Below the pieces are notes generated by a model. It was given only the letters and a program-made list of their open reading frames with translations. It had not been told where the DNA came from and searched no databases. From the NCBI GenBank assembly GCA_030220185.1, contig JASPKZ010004576.1, forward strand, positions 529,001 to 593,000: a DNA stretch of 64,000 nt. Direction: 5' to 3'. Source of the stretch: Diploptera punctata. Its lineage: Eukaryota; Arthropoda; Insecta; Blattodea; Blaberidae. Shown here piece after piece: positions 1-9,945 of the stretch. A program made the position numbers and the translations under genes. Each line of letters begins with the position of its first letter. The first letter of the stretch is position 1.

Positions 1-656
1 AATGGGAGTCAATGACCAATCACGTTTCAATGATTTCTGTATTACAACCAATCAGAGACGTGTTTCACGAAATAATTATCAACGTTAGGATTATCATATA
101 TTAAGCAAAGCTCCTCCTTTTTAATATTCTGAACAGGTCTGACCGTTATTTTGCAGTGACTGAGCCTATAACAAATACGGCTACCAGATTGTATATAATA
201 GTGCTTACATGTCAACATTTGTAGCAATTGATTATACCACCAAAAAAAGAAACCACTGTTTGCACTTTCTTAAATGTATACGACATCAAAAATGAATTAA
301 TATACAGATTGATGTGTTTCATTTTTTCTCCACTAGAGAGCATTCTTACAATATTGCGTTCCTTTGGCAATAAATAGTATGATCTGGTTGCAGTGATAAA
401 CAAAAGAAGCAGTAGAAGCGTAGGCTACCTATCGTTTCTCATTAGTTTTCAAACATCACCGTTTACTTTAAATATAAAAATATTTTTAAATAACTGTAGT
501 TAAATAATGATTTGTGAGTAAACAGCTTTATTTTATTCGTTAAATAGTCCTAACAAATGCCACTCTTGATTTCCAAATTCTCTAGATAAATTCACTCCTC
601 ACTTCGTGAGTCGTGAATTTATCGATAATTTGGAAATCACTCGTGGCATTACTTAT
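1..656 (-). repeat. Repeat A, copy 1 (cut by window start)
   Basis: A mid-size non-coding repeat, found again at 3471, 4062, 15348 and 52258. Shared landmarks are the terminal hairpin, an ACTATTTAAC box just inside it, a block reading TTGCCAAATAGGATC in the better copies, and a far end near GAGTTAAATAGTC. I define forward as hairpin first, so this copy is reversed. No coding frame is conserved between copies. It could be a non-autonomous DNA element; the superfamily is not recognisable. Confidence 0.75.
559..647. repeat. Terminal hairpin of repeat A
   Basis: An imperfect palindrome. The arms hold GATTTCCAAATT and its complement, then ATAAATTCAC and its complement, around a short ACTTCGTGA centre. 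The same full hairpin is at 53033-53110. Copies at 3480, 4067 and 15359 have lost the centre and keep only the outer arms. Confidence 0.8.
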
Positions 657-660
657 GATA

Positions 661-904
661 ATGGTCCGCCAGGAGAGTCCCTAATCCTAAGCTTAACCTA
701 AGATGAATATGAATGATGATGATTGCGATGGCCATATGATTTCGGGGACCGTTTGGGCCTTAAAGTTTTCCTGACATTTGTCTTACAGGTGAGGAAAAAC
801 CCCGAAAAAAACCTCACCCAGAAAAACTGTCCCGACCGGGGATCGAACCCGGGCCCGCTGCGTGACAAAGCAGCACGCTACCCCGAGACCACAGCGGTGG
901 ACAT
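661..904 (-). mobile_element. SINE-1 copy, 3' shortened
   Basis: On the minus strand it begins with a tRNA-like head: TGGTCTCG near the A-box position and a B box reading GGTTCGATCC. The SINE-1 body follows (CTCACCTGTAAGACAAATG, then GGTCCCCGAA), ending in the CTCTCCTGGC part of the tail. Transcription would be by RNA polymerase III. The head is intact; the last ~150 bases of the full family are missing. Confidence 0.85.
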
Positions 905-924
905 TTAATGAACATATTAATGGT

Positions 925-1106
925 AATAATGATGGCCAGACGATGTTCGGGGAACCGTTTGGGCCCTAAAGTCCTGACATTTGTCTTACAAGTGATGAAA
1001 ACCCTGAAAAAAAAACATCAACCAGGAAACTTGTCCCGACCGGGGATCGAACCCGGGCCCGCTGCATGACAAGGCAGCACCCTACCTCGAGACCACAGCG
1101 GTGGGC
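925..1106 (-). mobile_element. SINE-1 copy, head and body only
   Basis: Second of three same-strand SINE-1 copies. The tRNA-like head with B box and the GGTGAGG-type body are present, and the tail is absent. The spacing suggests independent insertions or tandem duplication within a preferred site. Confidence 0.8.
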
Positions 1107-1141
1107 TGTTTCCTTTTGATATTCCCTCTATAGTTCACCTC

Positions 1142-1541
1142 CTTTAAAATCATTTTTTTTGTTCAATGCCACCTATTTGTCATTCGACATTTCAGGTATT
1201 CTCTCCTGGCATTGGCGTATTGTAACCCATTTCTGAGGTTGGGTCGCCTGGACGGCGGGATTACGCTGCCCCAATGATATGATGGGTGATGACAATGGGT
1301 AATGATGCGCCAGGAGAGGCCTTAAACCTAAACTTAATCTAATGAGGTGAATATGATATTGATGATTATGATGGTCAGATGATGTTCGGGGACCATTTGG
1401 GTCTTAAAGTATCCTGATATTTGTCTTACAGGTGAGGAAAAACCCCGATAAAAACCTCATCCAGGAAACTTGTCCCGAGCGGGGATCGAACCCGGGATCG
1501 CTGCCTGACAAGGCAGCACGCACGAGACCACAGCGGTGGAC
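1142..1541 (-). mobile_element. SINE-1 copy, full length (type 1 tail)
   Basis: About 400 bp, the best full-length example. It has the tRNA-like head, the body, then the type 1 tail: CTCTCCTGGCGCATC, a GGGGCAGCGTAA-like box, GTTACAATACGCCA and a final GTGGCATTGAACAAA-like end with an A-rich stretch. It abuts a LINE-a fragment at its head side. Confidence 0.85.
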
Positions 1542-1545
1542 CCTT

Positions 1546-1712
1546 TAAAATCATTGTTAACATTATTCTCCCATCTCATTCTTGATCTACCTACTGGGCT
1601 CTTTCCCTTTGGTTTTTCTACATAAAGCCTCCTGGTCACTTTCATTTCCCATTCATGCCACATGCCCTTGCCTCTACAGTCTACGGGACTTAACTGTTCT
1701 TATTACATCTCT
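1546..1712 (-). mobile_element. LINE-a C-terminal fragment, part 1
   Basis: The minus strand encodes part of the conserved LINE-a C-terminus (VGRSRMRWENN and neighbouring residues). That tail is better preserved at 17102-17476 and 62705-62980. Reading continues at 2103-2245 after a SINE-3 insertion. The frame is broken and not functional. Confidence 0.8.
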
Positions 1713-1719
1713 ATCCGAT

Positions 1720-2060
1720 ATAGATGTCCTGGGACGTAGCCGAGTGGTTTCAGGCATAGTTCGTTGGTGCAGAACTACGAGACATGCGCTGGTTCGAATG
1801 AGGAAGAACTTTTTTCATGGATTTTCAGCCAGTGTGGGACCGGTAGACTTACACACTCAACATCATGAGGAATTCGGGTAGCTATAATAAATAGCGACTC
1901 CAGGTTGAGAAAACCAGTTATAACATCTGGGGGACCCCACATTCTGACCGCATGTCATCCCTATACTGGCTGTATGGTCGTCCACTTCCATAACACATGT
2001 GGATGTGAAGTCAGCAGCCAGCTGATAGGCCAAGAGTCTTCTAGGTCTGGCACGCCATGG
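1720..2060 (+). mobile_element. SINE-3 copy inside LINE-a
   Basis: The tRNA-like head (GTAGCCGAGTGGTTTCAGGC, then GGTTCGAAT) has a Leu/Ser-type A box. The body contains CATGGATTTTCAGCCAGTG. A reverse copy lies at 54079-54422 and a diverged one at 48711-48910. It splits a LINE-a remnant, so it is younger than that LINE. The exact 3' boundary is uncertain (2060-2102). Confidence 0.7.
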
Positions 2061-2102
2061 AGTTTACGCAGCTCACCGTTATGTTGTATTTGTCTTCGCT
2101 AG

Positions 2103-2245
2103 TCTATTCGTCTCTCTTTGGTAAAAAAAATTCTCCTATGCATTTTATTCTCAAAAACTCGTAATCTTTTCTCCTCCCTTAAAATAAGAGTCATGTTTCG
2201 CTTCGATATAATATAACTGGAAGAATAATAATTGTTTTCATAGTA
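2103..2245 (-). mobile_element. LINE-a fragment, part 2
   Basis: Continues the minus-strand LINE-a copy interrupted at 1713. It matches the part of LINE-a just upstream in its frame (compare 17420-17560) and includes the TCTCTTTGGT and CTCGTAATCT blocks. It is degenerate with small deletions. Confidence 0.75.
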
Positions 2246-2340
2246 GACTATAAATGAAGCCTTAAAAACATTGATTTTCTACACAAACAAATGATACAAT
2301 AGAAACGTTAAATTATTATGTACTATTTAAATACAGCAAG

Positions 2341-2726
2341 TGTCCATCGATGTGGTCTCAAGGTAGCGTGCTGCCTTGTCACGCAGGGGGCCCGGTTCGA
2401 TCCCCGGTCGGGACAAGTTTCCTGGATGAGGGTTTTTTCGGGGTTTTTCCTCACCTGTAAGATAAATGTCAGGAAATGTTAGGGCCCAAACGGTCCCCGA
2501 ACACCATCTGGCCATCATTATCATCAATATGATATTCGCCTAATTATCTTAAGTTTAGTTTAAGGCCTCTCCTGGTGCATCATCACCATCATCAACTCTC
2601 ATATTATCGGGGCAGCGTAACCCTGCCTTCTAGGCGTCCCAACATCAGAAGTTGGTTACAAATACGCCATGCCAGGAGAGAACACCAGAAATGTCGAAAT
2701 GACAACCTGGGGCATTTGGAAAATAA
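2341..2726 (+). mobile_element. SINE-1 copy with 12-bp target duplication
   Basis: Head, body and type 1 tail are all present. It is flanked by AAATACAGCAAG at 2329-2340 and 2727-2738, a direct repeat of the length expected for LINE-mediated insertion. This pair fixes both ends of the SINE-1 type 1 unit. Confidence 0.9.
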
Positions 2727-2738
2727 AAATACAGCAAG

Positions 2739-3470
2739 GTTTAGACGAGATATGAATTCAGATGTTAAAACGTCTAAAAATCTTCTTGTAAGCCCATGTT
2801 TCCCTTAACAGAGATTCAGGCGCTCTCTCCCTACAGGGAAGAATTTGAACCATGCTAATTTACTTACAGTTGTTTTCGTATAAATGTCATTCGAGTAGTC
2901 CGTGGTCAGCGTTCCACCTCATACTGACATCTAGGAAACCAAGGTAGTACTAGGACGGGAAAATTCGGTAAATTTTGCTTAGAGGCCTTTTGCGTCTAAA
3001 AATGAGAATGAAATAAAAAAGAAGGCAGAGGAATAAGTAATTTGTCTTTTGTAATTTTCTAGAAAGGGGAAAAAAAGGGAGGATTTGTAAATTATATGTA
3101 AGTTTTTAGCATTATCCAGGATGGAGTTTAATCTTGATCAGTTTCCATAGAAGAAAATGAGTTTTACTGGCTGCGGAACGTAAGAGATTAGCTTGGAAAC
3201 ACAAAGAGTTTTTGATTGAAATACTAGAAGCGTAGTTCCGCCCTCTATAAATATTCTACTTACCTGACACTGGAGGAAGAAGCCGCATTCATCAACTGAG
3301 GCAGGAGGAACCGAGTCGTCACTATTTACTTCATAAAGTGTAACAACTCCACATTATCACAAACTTGCAATTTCGCACAAAAATAACATATTAGTATTTA
3401 TTAATTAATATATACATTTATATTATCCGTATTATCAAATTGCGAAGGAACGAAGCTATTGAGAAAGTCA
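2739..3470. other. No gene; contains a short dispersed repeat
   Basis: No supported coding region. Bases 2830-2935 match 55265-55360 closely (shared AGGGAAGAATTTGAACCAT and TTGTTTTCGTATA), so this is a low-copy repeat. The rest is AT-rich sequence I do not recognise. Confidence 0.6.
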
Positions 3471-4061
3471 CCATAAGTAATGCCACGAGTGATTTCCAAT
3501 TTATCTAGAGAATTTGGAAATCAAGAGTGGCATTTGTTAGGACTATTTAACGAATAAAATTAAGCTATTTACTAAAAAATAATTATTTGAATATAGTTAC
3601 CGGTGTTTTAAAATATTTATATAGTTAATGTAAACAGCGATGTTTGAAAACAAATTAGAAATGTGAGATTATATATATTCACTGCAACTCGATCATATTA
3701 TTTATTGCCAAATAGGATCGCAATATTGAAAGAATGCACTCTAGTGGAGAAATAATGAAACACATCAAACTATTATAATCAACATTATAGGTTAATCATT
3801 TATATTTTGAATAAACAACTTAGTAAAATCACTGATTCTATTCATTATTTGCTATATTCAATGTATTTGTTGGAGAAAATAATGGTCTAACCTGTTCAGA
3901 ATATTAAAAAAAAGGAGGAGCTTTGTTTATTACAAAAGCAGGAGCTGGTAAAGAGAAATCGATAAAGAGCGAGGTGAAACACGACTGTCATTGGTGTAAA
4001 ACAAAATTCATTGAAATGTGATTGGTAATTGACTACCATTTGCGACATGAGTTAAATAGTC
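3471..4061 (+). repeat. Repeat A, copy 2
   Basis: Starts at CATAAGTAATGCCAC with a shortened terminal hairpin and ends at GTTAAATAGTC. It runs directly into copy 3, so the two form a head-to-tail tandem pair. Confidence 0.8.
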
Positions 4062-4707
4062 ATAAGTAATGCCACAAGTGATTTCCAATTTATCTAGAGG
4101 ATTTGGAAATCAAGAGTGGCATTTGTTAGGACTATTTAACGAATAAAATTAAGTTGTTTACTCACAAATCATTATTTAAATATAGTTATTTTAAAATAAT
4201 TATACATTTAATGTAAACGGCGATATTTGAAAACAAATGAGAAATGTTTGGTTATGCTTCATTTGTTCATCAACTGCAAGTAGATCATATTATTTATTGC
4301 CAAATAGGATCTCAATATTGTACGAATGCACCCTAGTGGAGAAAAAATCAAACACATAAAACTGTATGTTATAACCAACATTATAGATAGGTTATTAATT
4401 ATTTTTTTAGGAAACAAAACACACAGTTTATTAACAAATGTATAGTTTGAAGGAATCAGCTCATTATTTGTTATATTCAACGAATTTGTTGGATAGTCAG
4501 TCACTGCAAATTAATGCTCTGACATGTTCTGAATATTAAAAGGATGATCTGTCTTTATTTTGGTAAACAGAATTCGATAAATATCGAGGTGAAACACGAC
4601 TGTCATTAATTGAGTTGGTGTTTACTTGATTAAAATCCATATCTATTAATTAAATAAAAATAAAACGTAGTTTTATTTAATTTTCATATTTATTATGTAA
4701 TTCAGTG

Positions 4708-4739
4708 ACAGCTGTTTCGGTACACTGAACCTTCTTCAG
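4708..4739 (-). ncRNA. Hammerhead-like motif 1
   Basis: On the minus strand the order is CTGAAGA, stem-loop GGTTCAGTGTACC, GAAA, then ACAGCTGT. The expected core is CUGAUGA, so one core base differs. Stem I pairing is weak. Activity is doubtful. Confidence 0.45.
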
Positions 4740-4780
4740 ACATGTTAACAGATTATTTATATTTATTATATAATTCAGTG

Positions 4781-4812
4781 ACAGCTGTTTCGGTACACTG
4801 TACCTTCTTCAG
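4781..4812 (-). ncRNA. Hammerhead-like motif 2
   Basis: The best of the three. Minus strand: CTGAAGA, perfect stem II GGTACAGTGTACC, GAAA and the palindrome ACAGCTGT. A self-complementary stem III is what dimer-acting Penelope hammerheads use. The U-to-A core change remains. Confidence 0.5.
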
Positions 4813-4848
4813 ACATATTAACAAATTATGAATGATCTGTTAACATGT

Positions 4849-4880
4849 CTGAAGACGGTACAGTGTACAGAAACAGCTGT
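4849..4880 (+). ncRNA. Hammerhead-like motif 3
   Basis: Opposite-strand partner of the other two. CTGAAGA, then a stem II with its closing pair mutated, GAAA and ACAGCTGT. Confidence 0.4.
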
Positions 4881-5003
4881 CACTGAATTATATAATAAAT
4901 ATGAAAATCAAATAAAACTACGTTTTATTTTTATTTAATTAACGACTGTCATTGGTTGGAAAACAAAATTCATTGAAAAGTGATTATTCATTGAGTTAAA
5001 TAG

Positions 5004-5514
5004 TCTGCTAAATGTAACTGTAAGTAATAGAAATTGAGACTACAGATTCTTAAAAAAAAACTGAATTTTAAATGTTACGCTTGGACAGCCCTTGCTGGTG
5101 GTGGAAATGAGTGCGGGAGACACCACGTAAGGTTATCCAAGTGTTACTGTCGAGCTACGAAGTTACAACATCCCGGCTTTGATCACAAAACCTTGCAGTT
5201 GGAACTTGCAGATTAATTTTTTATACATAGGAGCTTTACTAAAAGACCATTTCGTCAACAAAATTGGAAGATATATTCCGATATGATAAAGTTCATAGTT
5301 CCCTTATAAGTTAATTGCGCATTGAACTTAGAAGATGCATAAGCCATAGAGTTAATTATTATAGATAGGGCCTACTATCCATTCTATGTTGTTTATTATC
5401 TTATATCTTCTACTTCCCTGGAATTTATTCCGTCCACTAGTCTTTCAAGCACAATTTCTTATTATCCAGAGACTCAGCACAGTTTAATTTTTACTTAGGA
5501 TTCTTTTTTTCTAA
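5004..5514. other. Unassigned AT-rich sequence
   Basis: No gene or recognisable repeat. The short frame at 5034-5216 has no homology I recognise and no splice context. Confidence 0.5.
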
Positions 5515-5870
5515 ATAAAATTGCCTGTCTTAACATATGCAAGTGAGAATTGGACTCTTAACCATTCAGACAGAAGAAAAATAAAAACTGCAGAAATTAA
5601 CTTCTTACGTTCAGTAGCAGGTGCGACAATTTTGGACAGAAAAATAAATGAAGATATTAGAACACACTTAAATATTTTTTATTTAACAAATAGAGAAACC
5701 ACTGGTATGAACATATTAAAAGACTGCCTACATACAGAATCACTCAGCTGTTATTAAGGTACAAACCAATACGACACCCATTTACTAGATGAGAAGATTC
5801 TTTAAATCCCACTTGATGTAAAAACAAGTCAAAATCCTAATTTCATGAAGTAGAAGAAGAAGAAGAAGAA
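5515..5870 (+). mobile_element. LINE reverse transcriptase C-terminal remnant
   Basis: The frame from 5521 reads LPVLTYASENWTL, then KTAEINFLRSVAG and DRKINEDIRTHL. These are the conserved post-catalytic blocks of the LINE-b/LINE-d type of non-LTR retrotransposon. It decays after 5760 and ends in (GAA)n at 5850-5872, the 3' tail. Strongly 5' truncated. Confidence 0.75.
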
Positions 5871-6110
5871 GAAAATTGTAATTGCCTTCTTCCATTGTGT
5901 ATAGCTATAATATACAGGGTGTTTCTAAATTAGACCGACAAACTTTGGGATCAGATATTAACCTTCATTGAAGCATATTTTGTTAAGGAACCTATGGACT
6001 AAATCGCTTCGTTTCAGGGCTTGAGGGATCTTACAGGAAGGGACGGAAGGAAACGGACAAACACTCATTTCAGTCCAAGATGGATTTGTCATTACTACTA
6101 TCGCTTGGTT

Positions 6111-6414
6111 GGGGCAGCTTAGTGGTTAAGGCACTGCGCTACAAACCGGACGGTCGAGAGTTCGAGTCCCGATGGGATCAGGATTTTTAAACTGACCCAA
6201 ACCTTCTGGCGGCACTATGGCCCTGGGGTCGACTCAGCCTCTAATAGAAATGAGTACCAGACGCTTGTTTTGGGGGGTAAAGGCAGCCGTCACGCAGGGC
6301 TGAGAACCAGACTGACATCAAGTGCCGATTGTCGAGAAAAAGTGGGAGCCTTAACGTCGTACTACCCCAAGGGCCTCATGAGGCCTGTAGTGGGATCACT
6401 TTTTACTTTAATTT
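6111..6414 (+). mobile_element. SINE-2 copy with 15-bp target duplication
   Basis: The tRNA-like head (AGTGGTTAAGGCACTGCGCT, B box GAGTTCGAGTCCC) is followed by the SINE-2 body (CTGACCCAAACC, GGCGGCACTATGGCCCTGG) and a tail ending ACTTTTTACTTTAATTTT. It is flanked by TACTATCGCTTGGTT at 6096-6110 and 6415-6429, which fixes the ends. It sits inside the mariner-like element and is therefore younger. Confidence 0.92.
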
Positions 6415-6472
6415 TACTATCGCTTGGTTTACTTTCTGAGCTCAGTAGCATTCGGAACCTATTACAGTAAAT

Positions 6473-6712
6473 TTGTTTACATTCTTTGGTACGATCTGTT
6501 GGGTAGGTAGGGGTGATCCCACTGCCTGGTCGGCAAGCTCGTCTGACTTGATCTGCCTAGATTTTTTTTTGTGGGGCTACATGAAGACAAGGGTTTATGA
6601 AACCGATATTGACTCTGAAGAAGATCTTATAGCACGTGTTGTCAGCGCAGCAGCAGAAATAAAGGAAACCCCTAGCATCTTTGGAAGGATACGACAAACT
6701 ATTGTACATTGA
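6473..6712 (+). pseudogene. Mariner-like transposase C-terminal remnant
   Basis: The frame includes SSSDLICLDFFLWGYMKTRVY and DSEEDLIARVVSA, then PSIFGRIRQT. The first block matches the familiar SPDL-PLDFFLWG motif of IS630/Tc1/mariner transposases, which carries the last part of the DDE region. About 80 of roughly 340 residues remain. The N-terminal DNA-binding and first catalytic parts are gone, so it cannot act. Confidence 0.8.
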
Positions 6713-7073
6713 TGCACTGTTGTCTCGTTGTCAATGGATGTGTGTTCCAGCACTTGTTGTGATGCGACAATAAACTGGATCCATCCTGACAATGCAACAC
6801 TGGAGTGAATGTTTATTTATTTATTATTATTTTTTAAATGTATGTACGTTATGTTTCTGCTTATCTGTAAAGTATTTGCAATAACACACAGAAATGTGAC
6901 AAAGAATGACTTGATATCTGCACGTACTTACTTCCTTCCATCCCTTCCTCTTGAGACCCTCTTGTACTGAAACGAAGCGTCACAGCCTACAGGTTCCTTA
7001 ACAAAATATCCTTCAATGAAGGTTAACCATCTGCTCCCAAAGTATGTCGGTCTAATTTAGAAACACCCTGTTT

Positions 7074-7574
7074 ATTGTATATGGCAGTCCTGGTTAAATT
7101 TACGGTTCGATTCAATGATAGTTTTCTGTTTAACCCCTAAATTGGCACTCTGTCACATAAGATACACAGGTTTAATGTAATATTTTTAATTAAACAGTGG
7201 AAAAAATAAATGAGTAGAAATTGATTAAATGTATGATTAATTGCACAATTTACACTGATAACTTACAGTCACACATGATTTTGTTTTCACGCGGTACGAC
7301 AGATTTAAATATCTGGTACGAGGAAGTATTGTTTCTCCATTTTAAAGGTTAAGTACATTTGCATGTATTATTTTTCTAACATGAAATCAGTCGCCCTTTA
7401 ATATGTACTAACATGAAACTAATATTATTTTAATATAGCCAGTTACATATGAATTATTTGATATAGCATGTTTGTACTCAAGCGATAGCTCTCAATCTGG
7501 AAATTTCGGATTTAATGAGGTAAGAAGTACTAAGTATATATCAACGGAGATAAATTATTATGACTTTATGTTTA
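7074..7574. other. Unassigned AT-rich sequence
   Basis: No supported gene, RNA or repeat. Confidence 0.5.
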
Positions 7575-7576
7575 TT

Positions 7577-7800
7577 TTATTATTTATTTATTTATTTATT
7601 TAGCCTGGTGGAGTTAAGGCATGTGGCCTTCTCTTCTACTCACCAAGACAAATTACATCAGAATATTACAATCATAATTAACTCTAATATTAAATACTAA
7701 ATGAAGATTTGATCAATAAGATATTATCTATTATATTACGATCTATAATACAACCAGTTAATGATAGTTAAGATTAAGACTGAAACTAATAATAAAATGT
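7577..7800 (-). mobile_element. LINE-g 3' untranslated remnant
   Basis: It opens on the plus strand with (TTTA)n, then GCCTGGTGGAGTTAAGGC and GGCCTTCTCTTCTACTC. The same block ends the reversed LINE-g copies at 31950, 57435 and 60945. Only the 3' end survives. Confidence 0.65.
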
Positions 7801-8866
7801 ATTCAAGCAAGATAAATTAAATTGTTAGTAGACCGTCCTGTCTAATGTAGGAACCTATATAAAACAAATAATGAGGTGTAGAAAAGTAATTTTACGGTTA
7901 TACAATATTTAAACAAATGAAAATATTTGTTAATTTTAATATTATATTCCTCAAAAATTAAATTTATTAGTAGTTGGAAAGAGAAAATAATGGAATTTTT
8001 ACCCTTACTGACGATCAGACCCCCGTTAGGTAGAGTTTCAATACAAAAAAGTGCATCTGCATACTACCTATACTATCACATAATACTACTTTATATGTCA
8101 CTAAAAAGAAATTTGGTTAAGACAACTGAATCTAAGGTGACTTCTTGATAACTTGATATGAGAAGAATTGGATTATGGGTAAGAAAACTGAAACTAAGAC
8201 TAAGAATTTGCGTCTTGTTGATTAGTGACTCCCTGTATTATCTTCTGATATCCAGTGGAAACAAACATTTCAATCCGAATTGGGTCTTTGGGGCTGTGTC
8301 AGGAAAAATAAAAAGTTATGTCTTAGCAAGAACAAAAACTTATCTTATACCAGCTTCAATTTGTTATCGCAATGGGACATAGTTTTATTTTTACCCTCGT
8401 AATAACTTATTTTATTTTTAATAGGTTCGAGCACAGAGGTAGGTGAAAATGGTGCGAACAAATCACAGGAGGATAGCGAAGGGGTTGAATGATGGTCACG
8501 GTGAGAGACCAAACCCCAAAGCAGAGCTGGCAGTCTGTCGTTTATTGAACCCCCTCTTCAGGAGGGGTTTGGGGGGTTGAAATGTTGATATCCACAGCGT
8601 AGTCAGAATGACGAGTTTCTCCTCCCACTTTGCACGCCCGTTGAGTAATGAATATTAAGTAGGAATACCACCCTTCCATATCCAAAAAGCTGTAACAATG
8701 TTATTTTCTCCATGCCTTCATGAAAAATCCCCTTTTTCCTATACAAACATTTCTCTCTCCTCTTCCTTTGCTACTTTTCGAATTTGTGATGTTGTTTTTA
8801 AAAATATGGCATGACTTGTTCGTTATCTTCAATATATTAGTTTACTACCACACATATAGGCCTATT
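7801..8866. other. Unassigned sequence, low coding potential
   Basis: Short frames at 7927, 8158 and 8720 show no recognisable domain. Bases 8535-8580 hold a small GC-rich hairpin (CCCCCTC and GAGGGG). The 8400-8660 part is GC-richer than its surroundings but is not recognised. Confidence 0.45.
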
Positions 8867-8874
8867 ATAATGAC

Positions 8875-9598
8875 TAGGGCAAGGCAATTAATGATTGTGC
8901 ATCTTTTTCTTATGAAGGTTGAAACATTGCTTGCATATATGAAAATGTACGGCATTAAAAAACGGATTAAATAAAAGCAATTCGTTAGGGCATTTTTTTT
9001 TTGCATTTTCTTAACTTTTTTAGGGATAGGTCATTTTTTGGCAACTTTTAGGTAATTTTGAGCATTTTTTACACTTTTCCGGAAGGCTGTGACGTTATTT
9101 GTATTTGATTTAAGATTTTTATTATAATTCAGTATTTTTCCTTGTCAATACAATTTCTTGGAATTAAGTAGTTATTTTGCTAACTACTACCCCTATTTTT
9201 CAAGGTATGTGCATAATGAACTTACCCATTTCTAGGAATTTTATTCAATTTCTTAGAGCTTATGCTAGCTTCTACCCTTATTCTGATTGTTAACTGCAAT
9301 TCAAAATTGCTGTAAAAGTGCACTGTGTAATTGAAATGGATTTTCTGCAATAAAAGGTACTGTAATATGCATTTTTAAATACTTTTCTTTTAATATTTTG
9401 ATGTTACGTTAAATTTTATGTAATTCAGTAATCAAGTGAGTACTTGATCTAATAAATAGTATTTTTATTGGTAATTCTTAACTTTTTTTCGTAATTTTTT
9501 TTTATTTTATTTGCCATTTTTTTGCATTTTTAGGACATAAATGCATTTTTTATTTTGCATTTTTTACCAATTTATAGGTCATTAAATGCCTTGCCCTA
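8875..9598. mobile_element. Non-autonomous hAT-type DNA transposon, 724 bp
   Basis: Perfect 8-bp direct repeats ATAATGAC (8867-8874 and 9599-9606) flank inverted ends TAGGGCAAGGCAATTAATGA and its complement with one mismatch. An 8-bp target duplication with a YAGGG-type terminus is the hAT signature. The interior is T-rich, with repeated GCATTTTT blocks. There is no transposase frame, so movement would need a hAT transposase supplied elsewhere. Confidence 0.9.
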
Positions 9599-9637
9599 AT
9601 AATGACTATTGGTTTACTATCTCAAGTTTGTTGCTAC

Positions 9638-9638
<1 letters not shown>

Positions 9639-9697
<59 letters not shown>
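9639..9697. repeat. (ATT)n microsatellite
   Basis: About 20 near-perfect ATT units just upstream of a LINE-d 3' end. Confidence 0.95.
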
Positions 9698-9702
<5 letters not shown>

Positions 9703-9892
9703 TAAATAGTACCAACTAAATTGGAAACACCATCTTGAAAGAATGAGTTCAAATCGGATCCCCAAAGCTGTTTACAATTACACACCAAGAGGACAAAGAT
9801 CTCTGGGCCGTCCTATGAAACGCTGGAGGGAAAATTTTCTATAGGATCGTAACAGGCCTTGGCCTATACTTGGAAGGAAGAAGAACAAGAAG
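9698..9892 (+). mobile_element. LINE-d 3' end
   Basis: Encodes QLNWKHHLERM, then NRIPKAVYNY and RPMKRWRENFL before a stop, the exact C-terminus of the frame at 32836-33231. After the stop comes ACAGGCCTTGGCCTA and a GAA-rich tail. 5' truncated to ~190 bp. Confidence 0.85.
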
Positions 9893-9945
9893 ATTATTAT
9901 TATTATTATTATATTATTATTATTATTATTATTATTACTATTATT
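9893..9945. repeat. (ATT)n microsatellite
   Basis: Imperfect ATT run with an AT interruption, lying between two LINE remnants. Confidence 0.95.

Larger units (their letters stand above)
4608..4941. mobile_element. Foldback element with hammerhead-like motifs (Penelope-type ends)
   Basis: Flanked by 12-bp direct repeats ACGACTGTCATT (4596-4607 and 4942-4953). After a short leader it has arms of about 110 bp in inverted orientation (4640-4750 and 4838-4941), with an extra tandem copy of the inner arm at 4755-4820. Each of the three units carries CTGAAGA, a hairpin, GAAA and palindromic ACAGCTGT. That is the order of a Penelope-associated hammerhead ribozyme. The leader GTTTACTTGATTAAAATCC is echoed in reverse at 23950-23975. 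No coding capacity. Confidence 0.7.
4062..5003 (+). repeat. Repeat A, copy 3 (interrupted)
   Basis: Tandem neighbour of copy 2, ending at GTTAAATAGTC near 5003. It is interrupted at 4608-4941 by a foldback element flanked by target duplications. Outside the insertion the alignment to copy 2 is continuous. Confidence 0.8.
5927..7073 (+). mobile_element. Tc1/mariner-like element, non-autonomous now
   Basis: Bounded by inverted repeats of about 85 bp beginning CAGGGTGTTTCTAAATTAGA on each strand (5928-6012 and 6986-7072). A TA precedes the left end and TT follows the right, so the TA target pair looks mutated. Inside are a transposase C-terminal remnant and a SINE-2 insertion. The catalytic core is missing, so this is a deleted, dead copy. 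Confidence 0.8.
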
